Shown in pieces: positions 20,901-32,959 of a stretch of 64,000 nt of DNA. The stretch comes from Mermis nigrescens (Eukaryota > Nematoda > Enoplea > Mermithida > Mermithidae). The number at the start of each line of letters is the position of its first letter. Positions within the stretch are counted from its first letter, which is position 1. The stretch spans positions 1,184,102 to 1,248,101 of the forward strand of contig JAVLUZ010000507.1 in the NCBI GenBank assembly GCA_036768485.1, written 5' to 3'. The position numbers and the translations under genes are program-made. Under the pieces are notes generated by a model, which saw only the letters and a list, made by a program, of their open reading frames with translations, ran no database searches and was not told where the DNA came from.

Positions 20901-21180
20901 GAACTTTTCAATATGTTCTTTAAGGTCAAGATTACGAGTCTGACTGTATGTTTTCATTATACACGGTAGTTGTGTAAAGTTTACACCGAAAATTAAGTTT
21001 AGTTTCAGAGTGTTGCAGAAGCTTTATTTTTTCAAAATACTACGTGTTACGTCAGGATAACTAATCTCAGCGTGCGTGTTCTATACACCCAAAAGTTGCG
21101 TAAATGTTATGCTGAAAACCTTCGATCTGTTTAAATAAGATAAAGTTGTCTCGTTTAAAAAAGATAATGCCGATGTTTAG
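17903..21180. repeat. large gtgtaaa palindrome (arms 17903-19480 and 19495-21180)
   Basis: Both arms are rich in gtgtaaag/ctttacac and in blocks such as cgtaatcctgacgtta and ctctgaaa...aattaa. The blocks occur in one order and strand in the left arm and inverted in the right arm. Shared landmarks include gtgtaaac near 18400 against gtttaaacccaacag near 20550. There is no coding sequence. The same arm occurs at 27428-29215, 58741-60870 and 61095-63130. It fills most of the first serpin intron. Confidence 0.7.
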
Positions 21181-21214
21181 AACAATATTGTTTCCAGCGT
21201 TATTGAACTCGCTC

Positions 21215-21935
21215 CGATAGAACAAAAAAGACGAGGATTAATAAGGATGTGAATGAAAGGGACTAAAAAAAGGCTACCTATGTATGTGCCTAAAGTCACA
21301 AAATCTGCTACAAATCAGACTTTTTCTAAGCAATGCAAAAAATCGAAGTAATTTCTGCCAAAAAAAACAATTAAATAAGCAGAGCTATGCAGTAGCTATG
21401 GGATATTGATGAAGTAAACTAGGAACGACTTTGCAAGCCAATTGAATGAAATAGCAAACATTAATGCATTCAAGACAATCGACGAAATTGTTGGTTTAAA
21501 GCAGGCGGAAACGCATAAGCTTATGTGAAACAGACTACATATAGGCACACTTGTATGTCCGCAACGACTGTTGCACTAATCAATTGACGCCAGGTTTGCT
21601 TGCTATAATGCTCATGATAACAAAATAAAACACCTTTAAATAGAATTGCATTTAGTTTTCTATTTTTGACGATAGGGAGCAAGTCAGTGTTGCAATTGGC
21701 AAGCAATTTACAAGAAGTAAACATTTTAGATTATTTTATACCCTCTCATGCGAAGCATTGAAAATTATTTATAGGAGGTTACAAATTTCAGACGACGCAT
21801 AATATACTTCAATTATTTGCGTTGCTTAGAAAAAGTCTGATTTTAGCAGATTTGGCAACTTTTAGGCATATACATAGGTAGCCTTCTCCTAGTCCCCGTC
21901 ATTTACATCCTTAACAATCCATCAACTTGTTACGC
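21215..21935. repeat. foldback repeat B, copy 2
   Basis: gctccgatagaacaaaaaag at the left and the inverted ccttaacaatccat near 21910 mark the arms. The inner sequences (tcagactttttctaagcaa and its inverse near 21830) match copy 1. With copy 1 it brackets the 17903-21180 palindrome symmetrically. Confidence 0.65.
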
Positions 21936-22104
21936 TTACTGTGGCATTCGAGGAAAATTACTTACAAACTCTCGAGTGAATGAAACAGACTATTGAAATA
22001 GTGTAACGGATTATTAGAATGTTACGCAATCTCTTAACAGCAGTTTTGCAATGTAAATTATTCTGGCATTTGACCTTGATCAAAAATGCGCTGATTGCAA
22101 ATAG

Positions 22105-22485
22105 GGAAGAAATAAACAAAGGCGCGCAGATAACTTTCGACCACTTGATCCCGCACTATCGGTGGAGGGAAAAGAGCGACAAAATATTAGCAAATAAGAT
22201 TTACTTCAATGGCGGCGACTGTGACGAAGAATTCGAAACAACAACGGCCGAGTTTATCGCCATAGACGAATCAGTTTGGAATGTATCCATGTGGTAGAAA
22301 ATTGGGAGGATATTCAACACCTCTAATGGGATAAGTGTGCTGGAAATTCCGTATAAAGAAGCTGGCTTAAGCATGTTCATTGTGGTGGCAAAACGCAGAA
22401 ACTCATTTCCATATCTTGAAAGGAATATAACTGCTAAAAGTTCAAAGAATATGTGGGGTCGATGACCCAAACAAGACTAGCTCAG
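22105..22485 (+). pseudogene. serpin gene, exon B (central), with stop and frameshift
   Basis: The 3' splice site is gcaaatag at 22104. The first base completes a Trp codon split with exon A, so the phase fits. EEINKGAQITFDHLIP matches the helix F region. KILANKIYFNGG matches the conserved LANxIYFKG strand, and ISVLEIPYKEAGLSMFIVVA matches the V/LELPYxG...LSM strand. A TAG at 22295-22297 interrupts the frame where the family has a polar residue after the V-x-M-M position. A G is missing in the gggg run near 22454, after which the frame runs MTQTRLAQ to the donor gtaagc at 22486. These two changes make a functional product unlikely. Confidence 0.82.
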
Positions 22486-24316
22486 GTAAGCGATTTCGAG
22501 ACCTCTTCTTGAAGATCCAACACCATTTTTCTTGATAGACACACGTTTAAATGGAGAATGAGTTATTGACCTTAACAGTTTAAACTAATATTTAAACTTT
22601 AAAACAGGCTTTGTAAATAATCGTAGAGACATTTCCTAAAAGATCATCTGAACGATTCCTTCAAAGCAACGTTAAAAAACGGTGGGATCTTCTAGGACAG
22701 ATTATAATTTTGTATACATTTGCGGAAGGAACATAGTTGGCAGCTTGTAGCACAGCTCGTTTTGTGAAACGTTGAAGCTGAAAGGGATTCATGCCCTGAG
22801 GTCACTAAGAGGATGTCAGAAAATTTTATTATACACATTTAAATTTGTTATAAAAACTTTTTTAAATTCTTTCCCATGTTGTGGCTGAAAAAAGCAGATG
22901 GTTAATTGCATAATAAACGTCTCAATTTATGGATAGCGCGCAAATTTACTCTCAAAGTCTAAATAATTCGTATAACGAAATTAAAAGTGATAGTGTCATT
23001 ACAATACATTAGTTGAATATTAATGGGCAACGCACTTACAACAAGAAGAATGTAGAAATATGGAGAAGGAATTGCATCAAAGTGCACAAAAGAATACTAA
23101 ATTTTCAAAATGCTTATTTCCTGCGCATTGGAAAACTGATAGAAAATATAATTGTGTTTTAAATTGTACAAAGACTCACTTCTGCAGTGTTTAGATGATG
23201 CATTTAGAGCTAAGTAAAAATAGTAAATATGGTATTTTCCACAAAGCACCGAAAGCAGTTTCGAATTTATGCTAATAAATGCGACAAATAAAATAAAATT
23301 GATTCCAACTCTGCGAAAAAAGTTTTCATCACAAAAAAATTCAAAAACAATACAAAAATTTGTTCAGTCAGATCAAAAATGTTGCTAGCATGTTGAGAAA
23401 ATATGTTTCAAAGAGCCTTATATAAAAAATAACTCAATTGGCCATACATACGGTCAAAATTGCTTAAAAAATTAAAAGACGTTCAGCACTTATTCTTCTA
23501 TTTTACATGCAGCTCATTTAGATTACTATGACATAGTGTGAGGCTAAAACACGATCATTTTTACCCTATTCTGAAAGCAATGTCACATAATACCTGTGAG
23601 ACAAAAATCACTAGCACTTGATTGATTTACTTCAATTTTAATCAATAAAATCATGTATTTACATAAGAATATGTAAAGAATCGCATTGTTTCAAAAGCCC
23701 ACCTAGAGTTTAATCTTCTAATCATATGATTTCTAAACTCTGCATGAAATTTGTAGAATTTTAGAAGGAAATATGTACGAAATTCAGTAATTTCGGGTTA
23801 TGTCAGTTTTTTATGCTTATTCCTGCAGATATGCAGAAATATTAAGTATTCCTAGCTATGTAAGTTGATTCAGCATTCTTGTTGAAGCTATACTTTAGCT
23901 TGCCGCCTTTATGTGCAATAACTTCGCCTCCATAGATATGCAACCTGAACAGCTTAGGTGGTTCTTAGTTGTATGCATATAGAAGCTCGCTACTCTCGGA
24001 ATCTTAAAAAACGAACTCCTTACTCAATCCACACGATATGTATCAAATTTTGCTGAAATGGGTCTAAGTTTTATCCAACTTTATGCTTATTTTACCATAT
24101 TTTATTAATATGAATTTATCAGCGATCATATTATACAGGCAAGAGACAAATGTACTCCTTTTTTAAGATTATATGTGCACTGATTTTTTACGCTCTTCTA
24201 TGTATTTAATGTGTGTCCGTCGGAGCAAATGTTGAACCGATTCTACTTGTCCTATCTGACAAAAATGCGGCATACCTACATGATTTTTTGATGCACTCGC
24301 CCGAGGAAAGTCAAAG
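22486..24316. other. serpin intron 2, no recognisable element
   Basis: AT-rich DNA without coding frames longer than chance, and without repeats I can match elsewhere in the window. It begins with the donor gtaagc. It is the cleanest part of the serpin introns. Confidence 0.5.
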
Positions 24317-24317
24317 C

Positions 24318-24560
24318 AACACCTGGGCGTAGGGGTTTTGGGAGAAGGTTCCCCGAGAAACCAAAATGCCAATCCTATATTCAATTTTTGAAATTTTTTG
24401 GTTTTTTTTCGCAATTTTTTTGATGCCGATGGATAGTGCTTGATGAGAAACGTTGAAAAATGGTGTTTTTGTCGCTATGCAAACATTTTTTACTGCTATT
24501 TTTTGACCTTTGAAAAATCTTGCACCCCCTCCCCCGGAATTTTTTTGCTGCTCATGTATA
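24318..24560. mobile_element. hAT-type MITE, copy 2
   Basis: 243 bp from aacacctgggcg to gctcatgtata with flanks gtcaaagc and gtcggagc (8 bp, two changes). The core gatgagaaacgttgaaaaat is present. It lies in serpin intron 2. Confidence 0.8.
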
Positions 24561-24778
24561 GTCGGAGCGTGTCGGACAATTTTGGATTTGTGTCGGCTCC
24601 AAATATGTCATTTTTGCATTCCAACACCAAATTGGACAGTGTTGTACGAAGAATGAATCGGCCTTTAGGCTTCTGCCACTTCTTTTAGGCTTAGAGACAG
24701 GTTGAGGCAGGTCCACGCAGGCTCAAGTCATTGGCATCCTCGTGCTCACTCGATTTTGGACGAGGGAGCACTTTCGCC

Positions 24779-24809
24779 TATCTTATAACACTACACGTGC
24801 TATAAGATA
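24779..24809. other. 13 bp stem-loop (tatcttataacac)
   Basis: tatcttataacac (24779-24791) pairs with gtgctataagata (24797-24809), with one mismatch and a short loop. The same ctataagata word recurs in the Helitron minisatellite at 39-40.6 kb. It lies in serpin intron 2. Confidence 0.45.
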
Positions 24810-25061
24810 AGGTTGTAGGAACACATAGTATACTACTTACGTAAAAACAAGCAATATCAAGCTATCCAGATATGCTAATGACATTATTGTAGACGTAGAT
24901 TGTAGATTTTTGTAGATGAGGTATAAAAGTCATGCGGCGCCAAACCGGCGGAGCCAATACATACATTTCAGTTTTCAATGCTTAGGATGGAGTACTGGTG
25001 CATTTAATACGCGAGGTGAGTCATAGCTTAAATGAATATAACGGAGGTCTCACAATTGTAG

Positions 25062-25225
25062 GTTAGGATACCGAAGTTCAGAATCGATTCCAATTAAATC
25101 TGGTCAATTTGTTACGAATGACCGGTATCACATCCTTGTTTTCTAGCGATGCAGACCTTAATGGATTGACGTCTACCAATTATAAGCTCCACCTTTCAGG
25201 CGCAGACCATTCTGCAACAATTGTG
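25062..25225 (+). pseudogene. serpin gene, exon C, with one-base deletion
   Basis: The 3' splice site is caattgtag at 25061 and the donor is gtaagt at 25226. VRIPKFRID matches the conserved LPKFK/R strand. LLRMTGITSLFSSDADLNGL matches the L-x-x-L-G-x-x-x-x-F-x-x-x-ADLSG segment, and HSATIV matches the H-K-A-x-x-x-V strand before the hinge. A base is missing near 25093, between PKFRID and the following leucine-rich segment. The exon lies between two TE-rich introns of 2.6 and 5.5 kb. Confidence 0.85.
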
Positions 25226-26029
25226 GTAAGTATGTATCATATCATAGACAACACCGACCTAAGTCAAGAAGTTATGGGGGTCAAAAAATATTCAAAGGTA
25301 AAAAAATGACGAAAAATTTACGTTTGGGAGAAAACAGCATATTTCGACATTTCTAATCGGCACCGAAATTTTTTTCTAATTACGGTGGTCAATACTACCA
25401 CGCTTTCCTATTCCTATGTGTGCGGAGTTTGTGGAAGGCTCTAATCTCACATGAGCCTCTATCAGTAAAAAACATACTAACAAAGAAAAATGCTCCGATG
25501 GAACAAAAAGGACAAATATACTTGGGATTGTGGATTATCAAGGATGCAAAAGGAGAAAATTAGGAAAAAACTACCTATGTATATGCCTGAAGTCGCAAAA
25601 TCTGCTAAAAATAAGACTTTCTCTAAGCAACACGAAAAACCGAGGTATATTCTGCGGCGCGAAGATTGAAATAAGCTATTGAACCAAAAAACGATTGAAA
25701 AAGCAGCAAGTTAGGTATCCAAGCAGTAGCTATGGGAAATCAGATGGAATAAAGTAGGAGAGACTTTGCAAGTCAATTGAAGAAAATAGCAAAAATTAAC
25801 GCATTCAAGACGATCAATGAAATTGTTGCTGGCAAAAGGAAAGGCGTAAGCTTAGTGAAACAAACTACATGTAGACATACTTGCATGCCCGCAACGATTG
25901 TATGCACTGCGACAGGTTTGCTTGCTATAATGCTCATGATAACAAAATAAAACATTTAAATGCAATTGCATTTAGTTTTATATCAATCTTGATACAGAAC
26001 AAGTTAGCGTTGCAACTTGGAAGCAATCA

Positions 26030-26054
26030 TAGGTAGCGCGTTAGCGCGTACCTA
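26030..26054. other. taggtagcgcg hairpin motif, copy 1
   Basis: taggtagcgcgtta is followed by its near-inverse gcgcgtaccta, then ataatatactt. The whole motif, including ataatatactt, recurs at 58712-58746, and a weaker form occurs at 61046-61066. Confidence 0.6.
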
Positions 26055-26244
26055 TAATATACTTCTTAAAATACACGCCGTTTTCACAAAAACTGAAAGA
26101 TTTGCTGCATTTACATATGCTTTTAACGTTTGATCCATTGATACATATGAAAAATTAAGAACAATAAATAATTGTCATTTATTGTGCTTCCGTAAAAAGT
26201 AATATAAATTATATTATACCATGCAACCACAGCATAGCTGCAGG

Positions 26245-26494
26245 CATAGGTGGGCAGCACCGAAATTCTGGGGGGGGTGAAAAAATTTTCGAAGCTTAAA
26301 AAATGGTCTTAAAAGTGGTCATATGGCGAAAAAAACACAATTTTTCGACGTTTCTCATCAAGCACTATCCAATGGCATTAAAAAATTGCTAAAAAAGCAA
26401 AAAAAATTTTCTGGGGGGTATTTTGATTTCTGGGGGTGTATTTCAACTTCTGGGGGTGCATACCCCCCAACCCCCCCACCCACGCCCATGTGCG
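26245..26494. mobile_element. hAT-type MITE, copy 3 (exact 8-bp TSD)
   Basis: 250 bp from cataggtgggcag to cgcccatgtgcg, flanked on both sides by gctgcagg. It is inverted relative to copies 1 and 2. It is inserted inside foldback repeat B copy 3. Confidence 0.92.
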
Positions 26495-27427
26495 GCTGCA
26501 GGCCAAAGCAAGTATACCTCCTCACCTTCGAATACTGCTGTTCCGTGAAATGGCTATTGTTGAGATAAACACAGGAACCACTTGGTAGATTTCAATAAAA
26601 TAAAGTGTTCTTATAGGTAGATAATTTTAAAATGAAACTATTTTGACAAAAAAGGTTGTGCTAGGCTACATGTATATCTCTTCAGTATGCTAGGCTCCAC
26701 AAAGCACTCAAACTTTGCATTGTTCCATATTTTGAATAATAGCGAAATAGATATTTTTGTGCTCTAAATTTCACCCGTTTTTTTACGTTTTTCTGAATAA
26801 TTCGTCCTGCAATTTCAATTTAATCTTTTTGCAATATGGCTGCCCCCATAAGGCATGTATTTTGCTCACGCTATATTCATAATTTGCAATGTTTACGCAC
26901 ATTTTGGTAAGCCCAGAACAAGCTCTTTCGAATAATATCCTATTTCTTCAATTTAATGAAAGTATTTCAATATGGCCGCCAGAAAAGCTGTCAAACTATA
27001 ACTTTTGATGTTTTCAGCTATTGTCTTGTGAGATTCTGACGCATTCAAAATTTTTTCAAGTAAATAGCTAGAAAATTTAATGTTCTTTTTAATGAGCTAT
27101 GTCTCATGCTCTGGATTCTTCTAGTTTGTTTAGGAAAGTTCAGAAACCTCAAAATTATCCATTGCATAGTTAAAACGATGTGAATAAGTAAACATTTCAG
27201 TTTTAGCAATGAAACTTGTATAAAGAAGGTTACACGTTTTCAGAGGCCGGCAGAATATACTTCGGTTTTTTGCTTTGCTTAGAGAATCTCTAATTTAAAG
27301 CAGACTTTGCGACTTTAGGCATAAACGTGGGTAGCTTTTTCCTCGTTCTCTCCTTTTACATCCTTAATAATCCACAACCGCAAGTATATTCGTCTTTTTT
27401 GCTCCATCGGAGCATTTTTCCTTGCTA

Positions 27428-29215
27428 GTACCCTAATTTTAATTATGGTGATTTGAATGAATCAGTCAGTAAACCCATACGATAACATGCCACAATAATG
27501 ACACAAGTCTAAGAACGCGGAAAACAATATTGTTCTGAACATCAGCATTATCTTTTTCAAATAAGACAATCTTACTTTCTTCAAACAGATCAAACTTTTT
27601 CAGCATGAAATTTACGCAAATATCGGGTGTAAAGAGCACTTACGCTCAGGTTTGCAATCCTGACGTTACATGGAACATTTTGAAAAAAATTAAGCTTCTG
27701 CAACGCTCTGAAACTAAATTTAATTTTCTGTGTAACTTTTGCAAAACTACTGGGTTAAAGGAAATATACAGTCAGATACGTAATCCAGACGTTACGATAC
27801 ATTTTGGAAAAAAGTTTACGTTTTGCAACGCTCTGGAAGTAAAATAAATTTGTAGTGTAAAATGGACATCAACAATGAATGAATAGTGCAAATTTTATAC
27901 AAATACTCGGTGTAAAGAAAACTAACGGTCAAATTCGTCATTCCGACGTTACGTAGAACATTTTGGAAAAAAATTAAGCTTCCGCGAGGCTCTAGAACAA
28001 AAGTTAATTCGCAGTGTAAACTTGACACAACCAGAGAAAAAAATATTTCAGTCAGATTTGTAATTCTGATATTACTCTGATGTTGCGATCAGTATTTATG
28101 AAAAATTAAGTATCTACAATGGCCTGAAGACAAGTAAATATTAGACGTAAACCGCTTTACACCACTGTTTAGTGTAAACAAACGCGCCCAGCTGGCTAAC
28201 ACTATTTGATTCCAAGTACATTTTAAGACTAGAGATCATGTCTAGACTCATAATTTGAGAATTTGATAGGAAAAACACGGGAGAAACATGCTTAACACAC
28301 CCAATTTTTTCTTAGCGCTCTCGAAAAAGCGAAATATTGATGGTAATAAGTACAATTTGCTGTGACGTTTACTTCTTAGGAAGCACTTCATTTTATTCTA
28401 TTCGATTTGTCTTGACTTCTAAACGGAGAAAGTGGCTAACAAAAAACGGACGAAAACGTAATTTTCCACGATCTACTACATTTTAAACTTTAAAAATCTG
28501 AACATAACTTCCTATTAAGTGAAAATAAATTTGTTTGGCGCCAGTCTGTAGCCTTTGGCTCGTCGTGGTACGTTTGTACGCGGAAAGCGTTTGCTAAACA
28601 AAATGTTTTTTGAAGGCGGTGTGCTGCGACGTTTAGACCTCAAAAAGTACTTTATTTCAATTTTATTTAATTCATCCTGACTTGAAGCGGAAAAAGTGGC
28701 CGAAAAATCTTAGACAAAATATCTTTTTACACCATCCACTAGAATATAAAGTTTAAACCACTAAATCTAGCTCCCTATTGAGTGTACAAAAATTAGCTGG
28801 TAAGCAGAAATTAGCCCTTTTAGTATCTCCATCAGAAAAAATTTCGCGGTTTTCAAAAAAGGACTTGTTGGCAGACATAAGCAAGTCGAAAACTCTACCA
28901 TAATTTGTCATTTCAGGCCCATATTTTCACACACTCTACACTCTCATTCGAGAACTAATGCAAATTTCAAGGAAAGAAGATGTGTATCTAGAGAATTTTA
29001 TCTTATACCATTCCGTACTATTAAATGTATGAGACATTTACTCAAAAATCTGTAGACGCTGGCGAAAAAACCACCAAAAATCGTATGTTATAACGCTACT
29101 GCAAAACTTCTCATCACAAACTTGAGTGTAAAAAAAAGAGCGCAAAATGTTTTTTATTGTCTTTCATTTAGAAACCGCACTTCCCAGATGTGTCCCGTTA
29201 TGGCTATAGGGGCTC
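27428..29215. repeat. gtgtaaa palindrome arm, single copy
   Basis: It continues directly from repeat B copy 3, just as 17903 continues from copy 1, so the B plus arm junction is conserved between the two serpin introns. It contains cgtaatccagacgtta-type blocks and the outer end aaaccgcacttcccagatg...gtcccgtta. The second, inverted arm is absent here. No coding sequence. The remainder, 29215-30750, holds nothing I recognise apart from a G-run segment near 30060-30090. Confidence 0.65.
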
Positions 29216-30757
29216 ATATGTTGGAGATACTCATGTATATATTACAGGTGGCGCTAGGCGCTACTTTGATCCATAACACGTCATTGTTGTTATGGTTACT
29301 AAATATGTATAGTCAAAAGACTGAAATAACGAAGACGAAACGAGTAGGATCGAAAAAACATTTTACAAAACTGTAAAATACCTGTTTTTTAAAGACGCTT
29401 TCTTTAATCCCGATTTAAAAACAATATTTTTCGAATTTTCATGTACTTTCCTATCTGAAAGCATAAAAATCGCAGAAAATGTAATGAAATTAAAGTAAAA
29501 ATCAAGACTAATGCCTAAAACAAAAGATTTTTATAGCTGTCACATGAAATTTGAAATCATAGGGAGTCGCAAGGCACGTAGCTGGCCTTCAGAATCTGTG
29601 GAAACAGAAATTTTGGAGCCAGTTATCAGGATAAATACTGTTAGATTTAAAAATAATGGAGTTTCTGAGCATTTACCAGTAATCTCAAATTACCGTAGAG
29701 GAACTAAATTTTGAATTTTTGTGATTTTTTATGATTTTTTTGTGATGATAATCTTTTTTGCTTCTCTTTCGAACCAAATTGAGCATTAAATAACAATAAC
29801 TGAGTAACAGATATATAAAAACGTGTAATAAAGGTTATGTTCACATTAATAGTATGACCCAACTTATAACTGCGTTATTCAAAAGCTTGAGGTCAATTTC
29901 AAGCACATTTCGAGTAAACGATCCATTTTTCGCCCTCTTTTTGCGTTAATTTTCTCGTAAAATTTCACATTCTTGCATTCTGTAGTGGGTCAATAACCAT
30001 TACTCCTTGCATGACTGGTCAGCAGCACCATAGTTGCACAGCATGGCCGATCTGGTGAAAGGGGATCAGCTGGTCTTGGGGGGGAGTCAAAAATTTAGTT
30101 TTGTTGGGCAAAACGACCTCAAAAACTAGTATAAGCGCTAAAATATCGTTAAAACTACGTTATTGCATAGTTTTCGGTCAATTTGAAGCACTTCTGAAGA
30201 AAATTTTCAATTATTCGTTTTTGGCTTTCATTTTACCCATTTTCCTCACAAAATTTTCTACTTTTCTATCCAGAGCTTCTGCTATACGATGGTTACCATG
30301 AATAGCCAATTATTATCCCGATAAATTCGATTTTTCCCGTGAAATCGGCTCGAAAATCTATTTTTAGCTTTCATCTTCCTCAGTAGCGAATCAGACTAGC
30401 AGATAAACATTGACTCTGTCTGTTTTTGCTGTATGTCTCGCGTCTCGTAAAACATTTAATCTCTCATAATATAATTTTTAGGTACATTTGTGCTTTTTCT
30501 CGCGTCTTTCAGTTCCTGTCATACTAATAGCATGCTGCACTTCTTCTACGTATGTCTATTTTCATTTTATTTACTTATTTATTATTATCACTGTTTCCGC
30601 TAAATTATCCATTTTTCGTCTATGTCGAATTGATGACTTCCCATTATTATGTGCATACATACCTAATGCCTCTCTTGAAATTCTGCATTAGCTGGTTTAT
30701 CTGTCAAAAATTAGCTTTGAACTAAGGCGAGACGATTTGTCACGTTGTTTTTTTCAG

Positions 30758-30898
30758 ATGAACGAGGGAAACATAAAACCACCAAGTCAGCTGGAAGTTG
30801 ATTCAGTTTTCATTGTTAAGAAGCCATTTATTTTTGCGGTTGTTGACAAGGCGCATGATAATGAAGTGCTTTTGATAGGGCGTTACGTGGAGCCCTAG
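30758..30898 (+). pseudogene. serpin gene, terminal exon D
   Basis: A strong 3' splice site (tgtttttttcag at 30757) is followed by 46 codons to TAG at 30896-30898. KKPFIFAVVDKAHDNEVLLI with GRYVEP at the very end is the serpin C-terminal signature (PF-x-F-x-I ... L-x-G-R/K-V-x-x-P). The exon starts MNEG right after HSATIV of exon C, in phase. Between this hinge and the conserved C-terminal strand only about a dozen residues remain. Inhibitory serpins have roughly 20-25 residues with an Ala-rich hinge there. The reactive-centre loop is therefore shortened and lacks the hinge. Confidence 0.87.
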
Positions 30899-32667
30899 TT
30901 TGAGCGTATCGAATTTCTCGGTTATCTGAATGGCATTTTTAGCGAGTCTCTTAGTCACTTAAAATATGATTGATTTTGATTCAAAGCTAGGTACTTATGG
31001 GTGATGTGTTTGTGAGAATTTTACAATTTTTTCGCCATACACTCGTCGTTTCCAGTGTAACATGAATAATTTTTTAATTTAAATTGCCGAGATCAATAAA
31101 TCATTGTAAAAACCATACGTTAAAACATATTCCATTAGAAAGAGCATCACTCCGGCAGCGTCCAAACGTCCCATTCCGCTTGGAGATGCATGCCAGTGTT
31201 AAGCCGAATTACTGTATCAAAAGTTTAAACCCTTTTGTAGCCTAATTCTTGTAGGAACATTTCAAAGAAAATCGCAAAGTTTAAGGAAACAGACTATAGA
31301 AAATTGGCCTTTTATGCGGCCTATGCATGTAGGCGGCCATTATAAAAAATGGTGGCTAACGAAACAGACAAATGCGAAATCGCTTGAAAAAGCTTCATTG
31401 GGGCTGAGTAACACCCTTTAAGAGTCAGTTTCTGTAAGGACCACCTTAACCTTACGTAAGTAAAAAATATAATTCTTCCTAATTTTAACATAGATTACAC
31501 AAATTTTTACGCTGATTCCGAATTCCGAATCTGAAAACCGTTTTACACAAAAATGATTTCTTGCTGACTTTTATGGGTGTAAAGTGTGAAAAATCGGAAT
31601 ATGTGCCAAATTTCATATATTGATTAATATTTTCCAGAATAATTAACATTTTTCCATGCAGTTTTTTTTAAATTACAGAAGATCGAATGGGCTTTACAAA
31701 AAGTATGTAAAGTTTGTTTACCGGATCATCCCACGGGATATAGCAATCAATGAAGGTCAAAAATATGAATTTTAGCACTTGCAACATTTTTACTTTTTTA
31801 GCCATAAGTCCAGAGTGGTCATACAGAATCGTACCTTATTTTACCACTACATGTGCCACCTATGTACCCGTTTCTGTGTAAAAAAGTATGATATGTGATG
31901 GATAGTTATTGACCACTTTTGAAAAACGTGAAATTGACTCATGTGTTCAAATTTCAAAAATGATATATTTGTGCTATAAAAAATTTAACGTTCCGATAAC
32001 TGTAGAACATTGTGCGACTGCATTATACCACAGCTTGTACCATCTATGTGTGCCTAAGTGCTTGCAAAAGATCATGCGTATACCTTAACTGTTTATTGAC
32101 TATTTCTGACAAACGGTAATTGAACTAAATTGGTAAATCATACATGTGTGGTACAAATAACTTTCCTTTTGGAGCTGTAATTCGGAAAATCAAATTCATC
32201 TAGTGGCCACATTACATCACAATTTGCACTACTTATTTGCCTAATTATATGCAAAAATCCATCCATATATGTTCGATGTTTATTGACCATTTGTGGACAA
32301 CGTAAACATAGCTCCATTGGTCAAAATCAAAAAGTCGCACATTGGTGCTTCAAAAAATTTTTCTTCCGGCTATGTAACTCAAGAATTAGGACACATTTTT
32401 TTTAGCGCATTACACCACAGTCTCTACCATATTTGTCCCTAATTGTACACAAAAAATCATCAGCATATTCTACGTATCTATCAGTCATATTTCACAAGTG
32501 TGAAGTTAACCTAATTGGTCAAAGTGAAAAAATGCATGCTTTTGTTTCAAATAATTTTATTTTCTATTTCTAACGAGAAGTAAAATCTATCTGGTGACCA
32601 AACTACGCCACGGTTCGCACTATCTATTTGCCTATTTGCATGCGAAAAATTCATACATACATGTTGG

Positions 32668-32847
32668 CAGTGGCGGATCTAGGATTAACCCCTAAGGGGG
32701 GCAGAACCCTGACTTGGGCGGAAAAATTAGCCGTTTTGACCCGAAAATCGCCAAAAATCGCACAAAAATCCTTAATTTTTCGCAATTTTTTGGGCTAATG
32801 GGGGAGGGGCGGCCGCCCCCCCGCCTCTTCCCCTAAATCCGCCCCTG
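32668..32847. mobile_element. 180 bp hAT-type MITE (cagtggcggatctag termini)
   Basis: cagtggcggatctagg at the left and ctaaatccgcccctg at the right are inverted repeats. The flanks catgttgg and tatgttgg form an 8-bp duplication with one change. The interior has ggcggccgccccc. It is absent from the opposite palindrome arm at the matching place (34330), giving an empty-site check. Confidence 0.9.
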
Positions 32848-32959
32848 TATGTTGGATTATATTTATTTATTATTTTTACCGGTAGAAAATCCTAGCATAA
32901 AGGAATATGTTTTATATCGTCAAAATTCAATTGTCAAAACATTCTGAATGAATCAATGT

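Larger units (their letters stand above)
25477..27427. repeat. foldback repeat B, copy 3, with insertions
   Basis: aaaaatgctccgatggaac at the left and the inverted ctccatcggagcatttttcc ending at 27427 are near-perfect arms, and 200 bp inside each end also match. The interior is expanded by the MITE at 26245-26494, a hairpin motif at 26030, and about 650 bp of unassigned AT-rich DNA (26500-27160). It lies in serpin intron 3. Confidence 0.75.

Noticed and set aside
24740..25015. Core promoter (tataaaag at 24922) and first exon with gtgagt donor
   Set aside because: It lies within the serpin's second visible intron, 50 bp before exon C, without a downstream gene of its own; the TATA-like word is common in AT-rich DNA.
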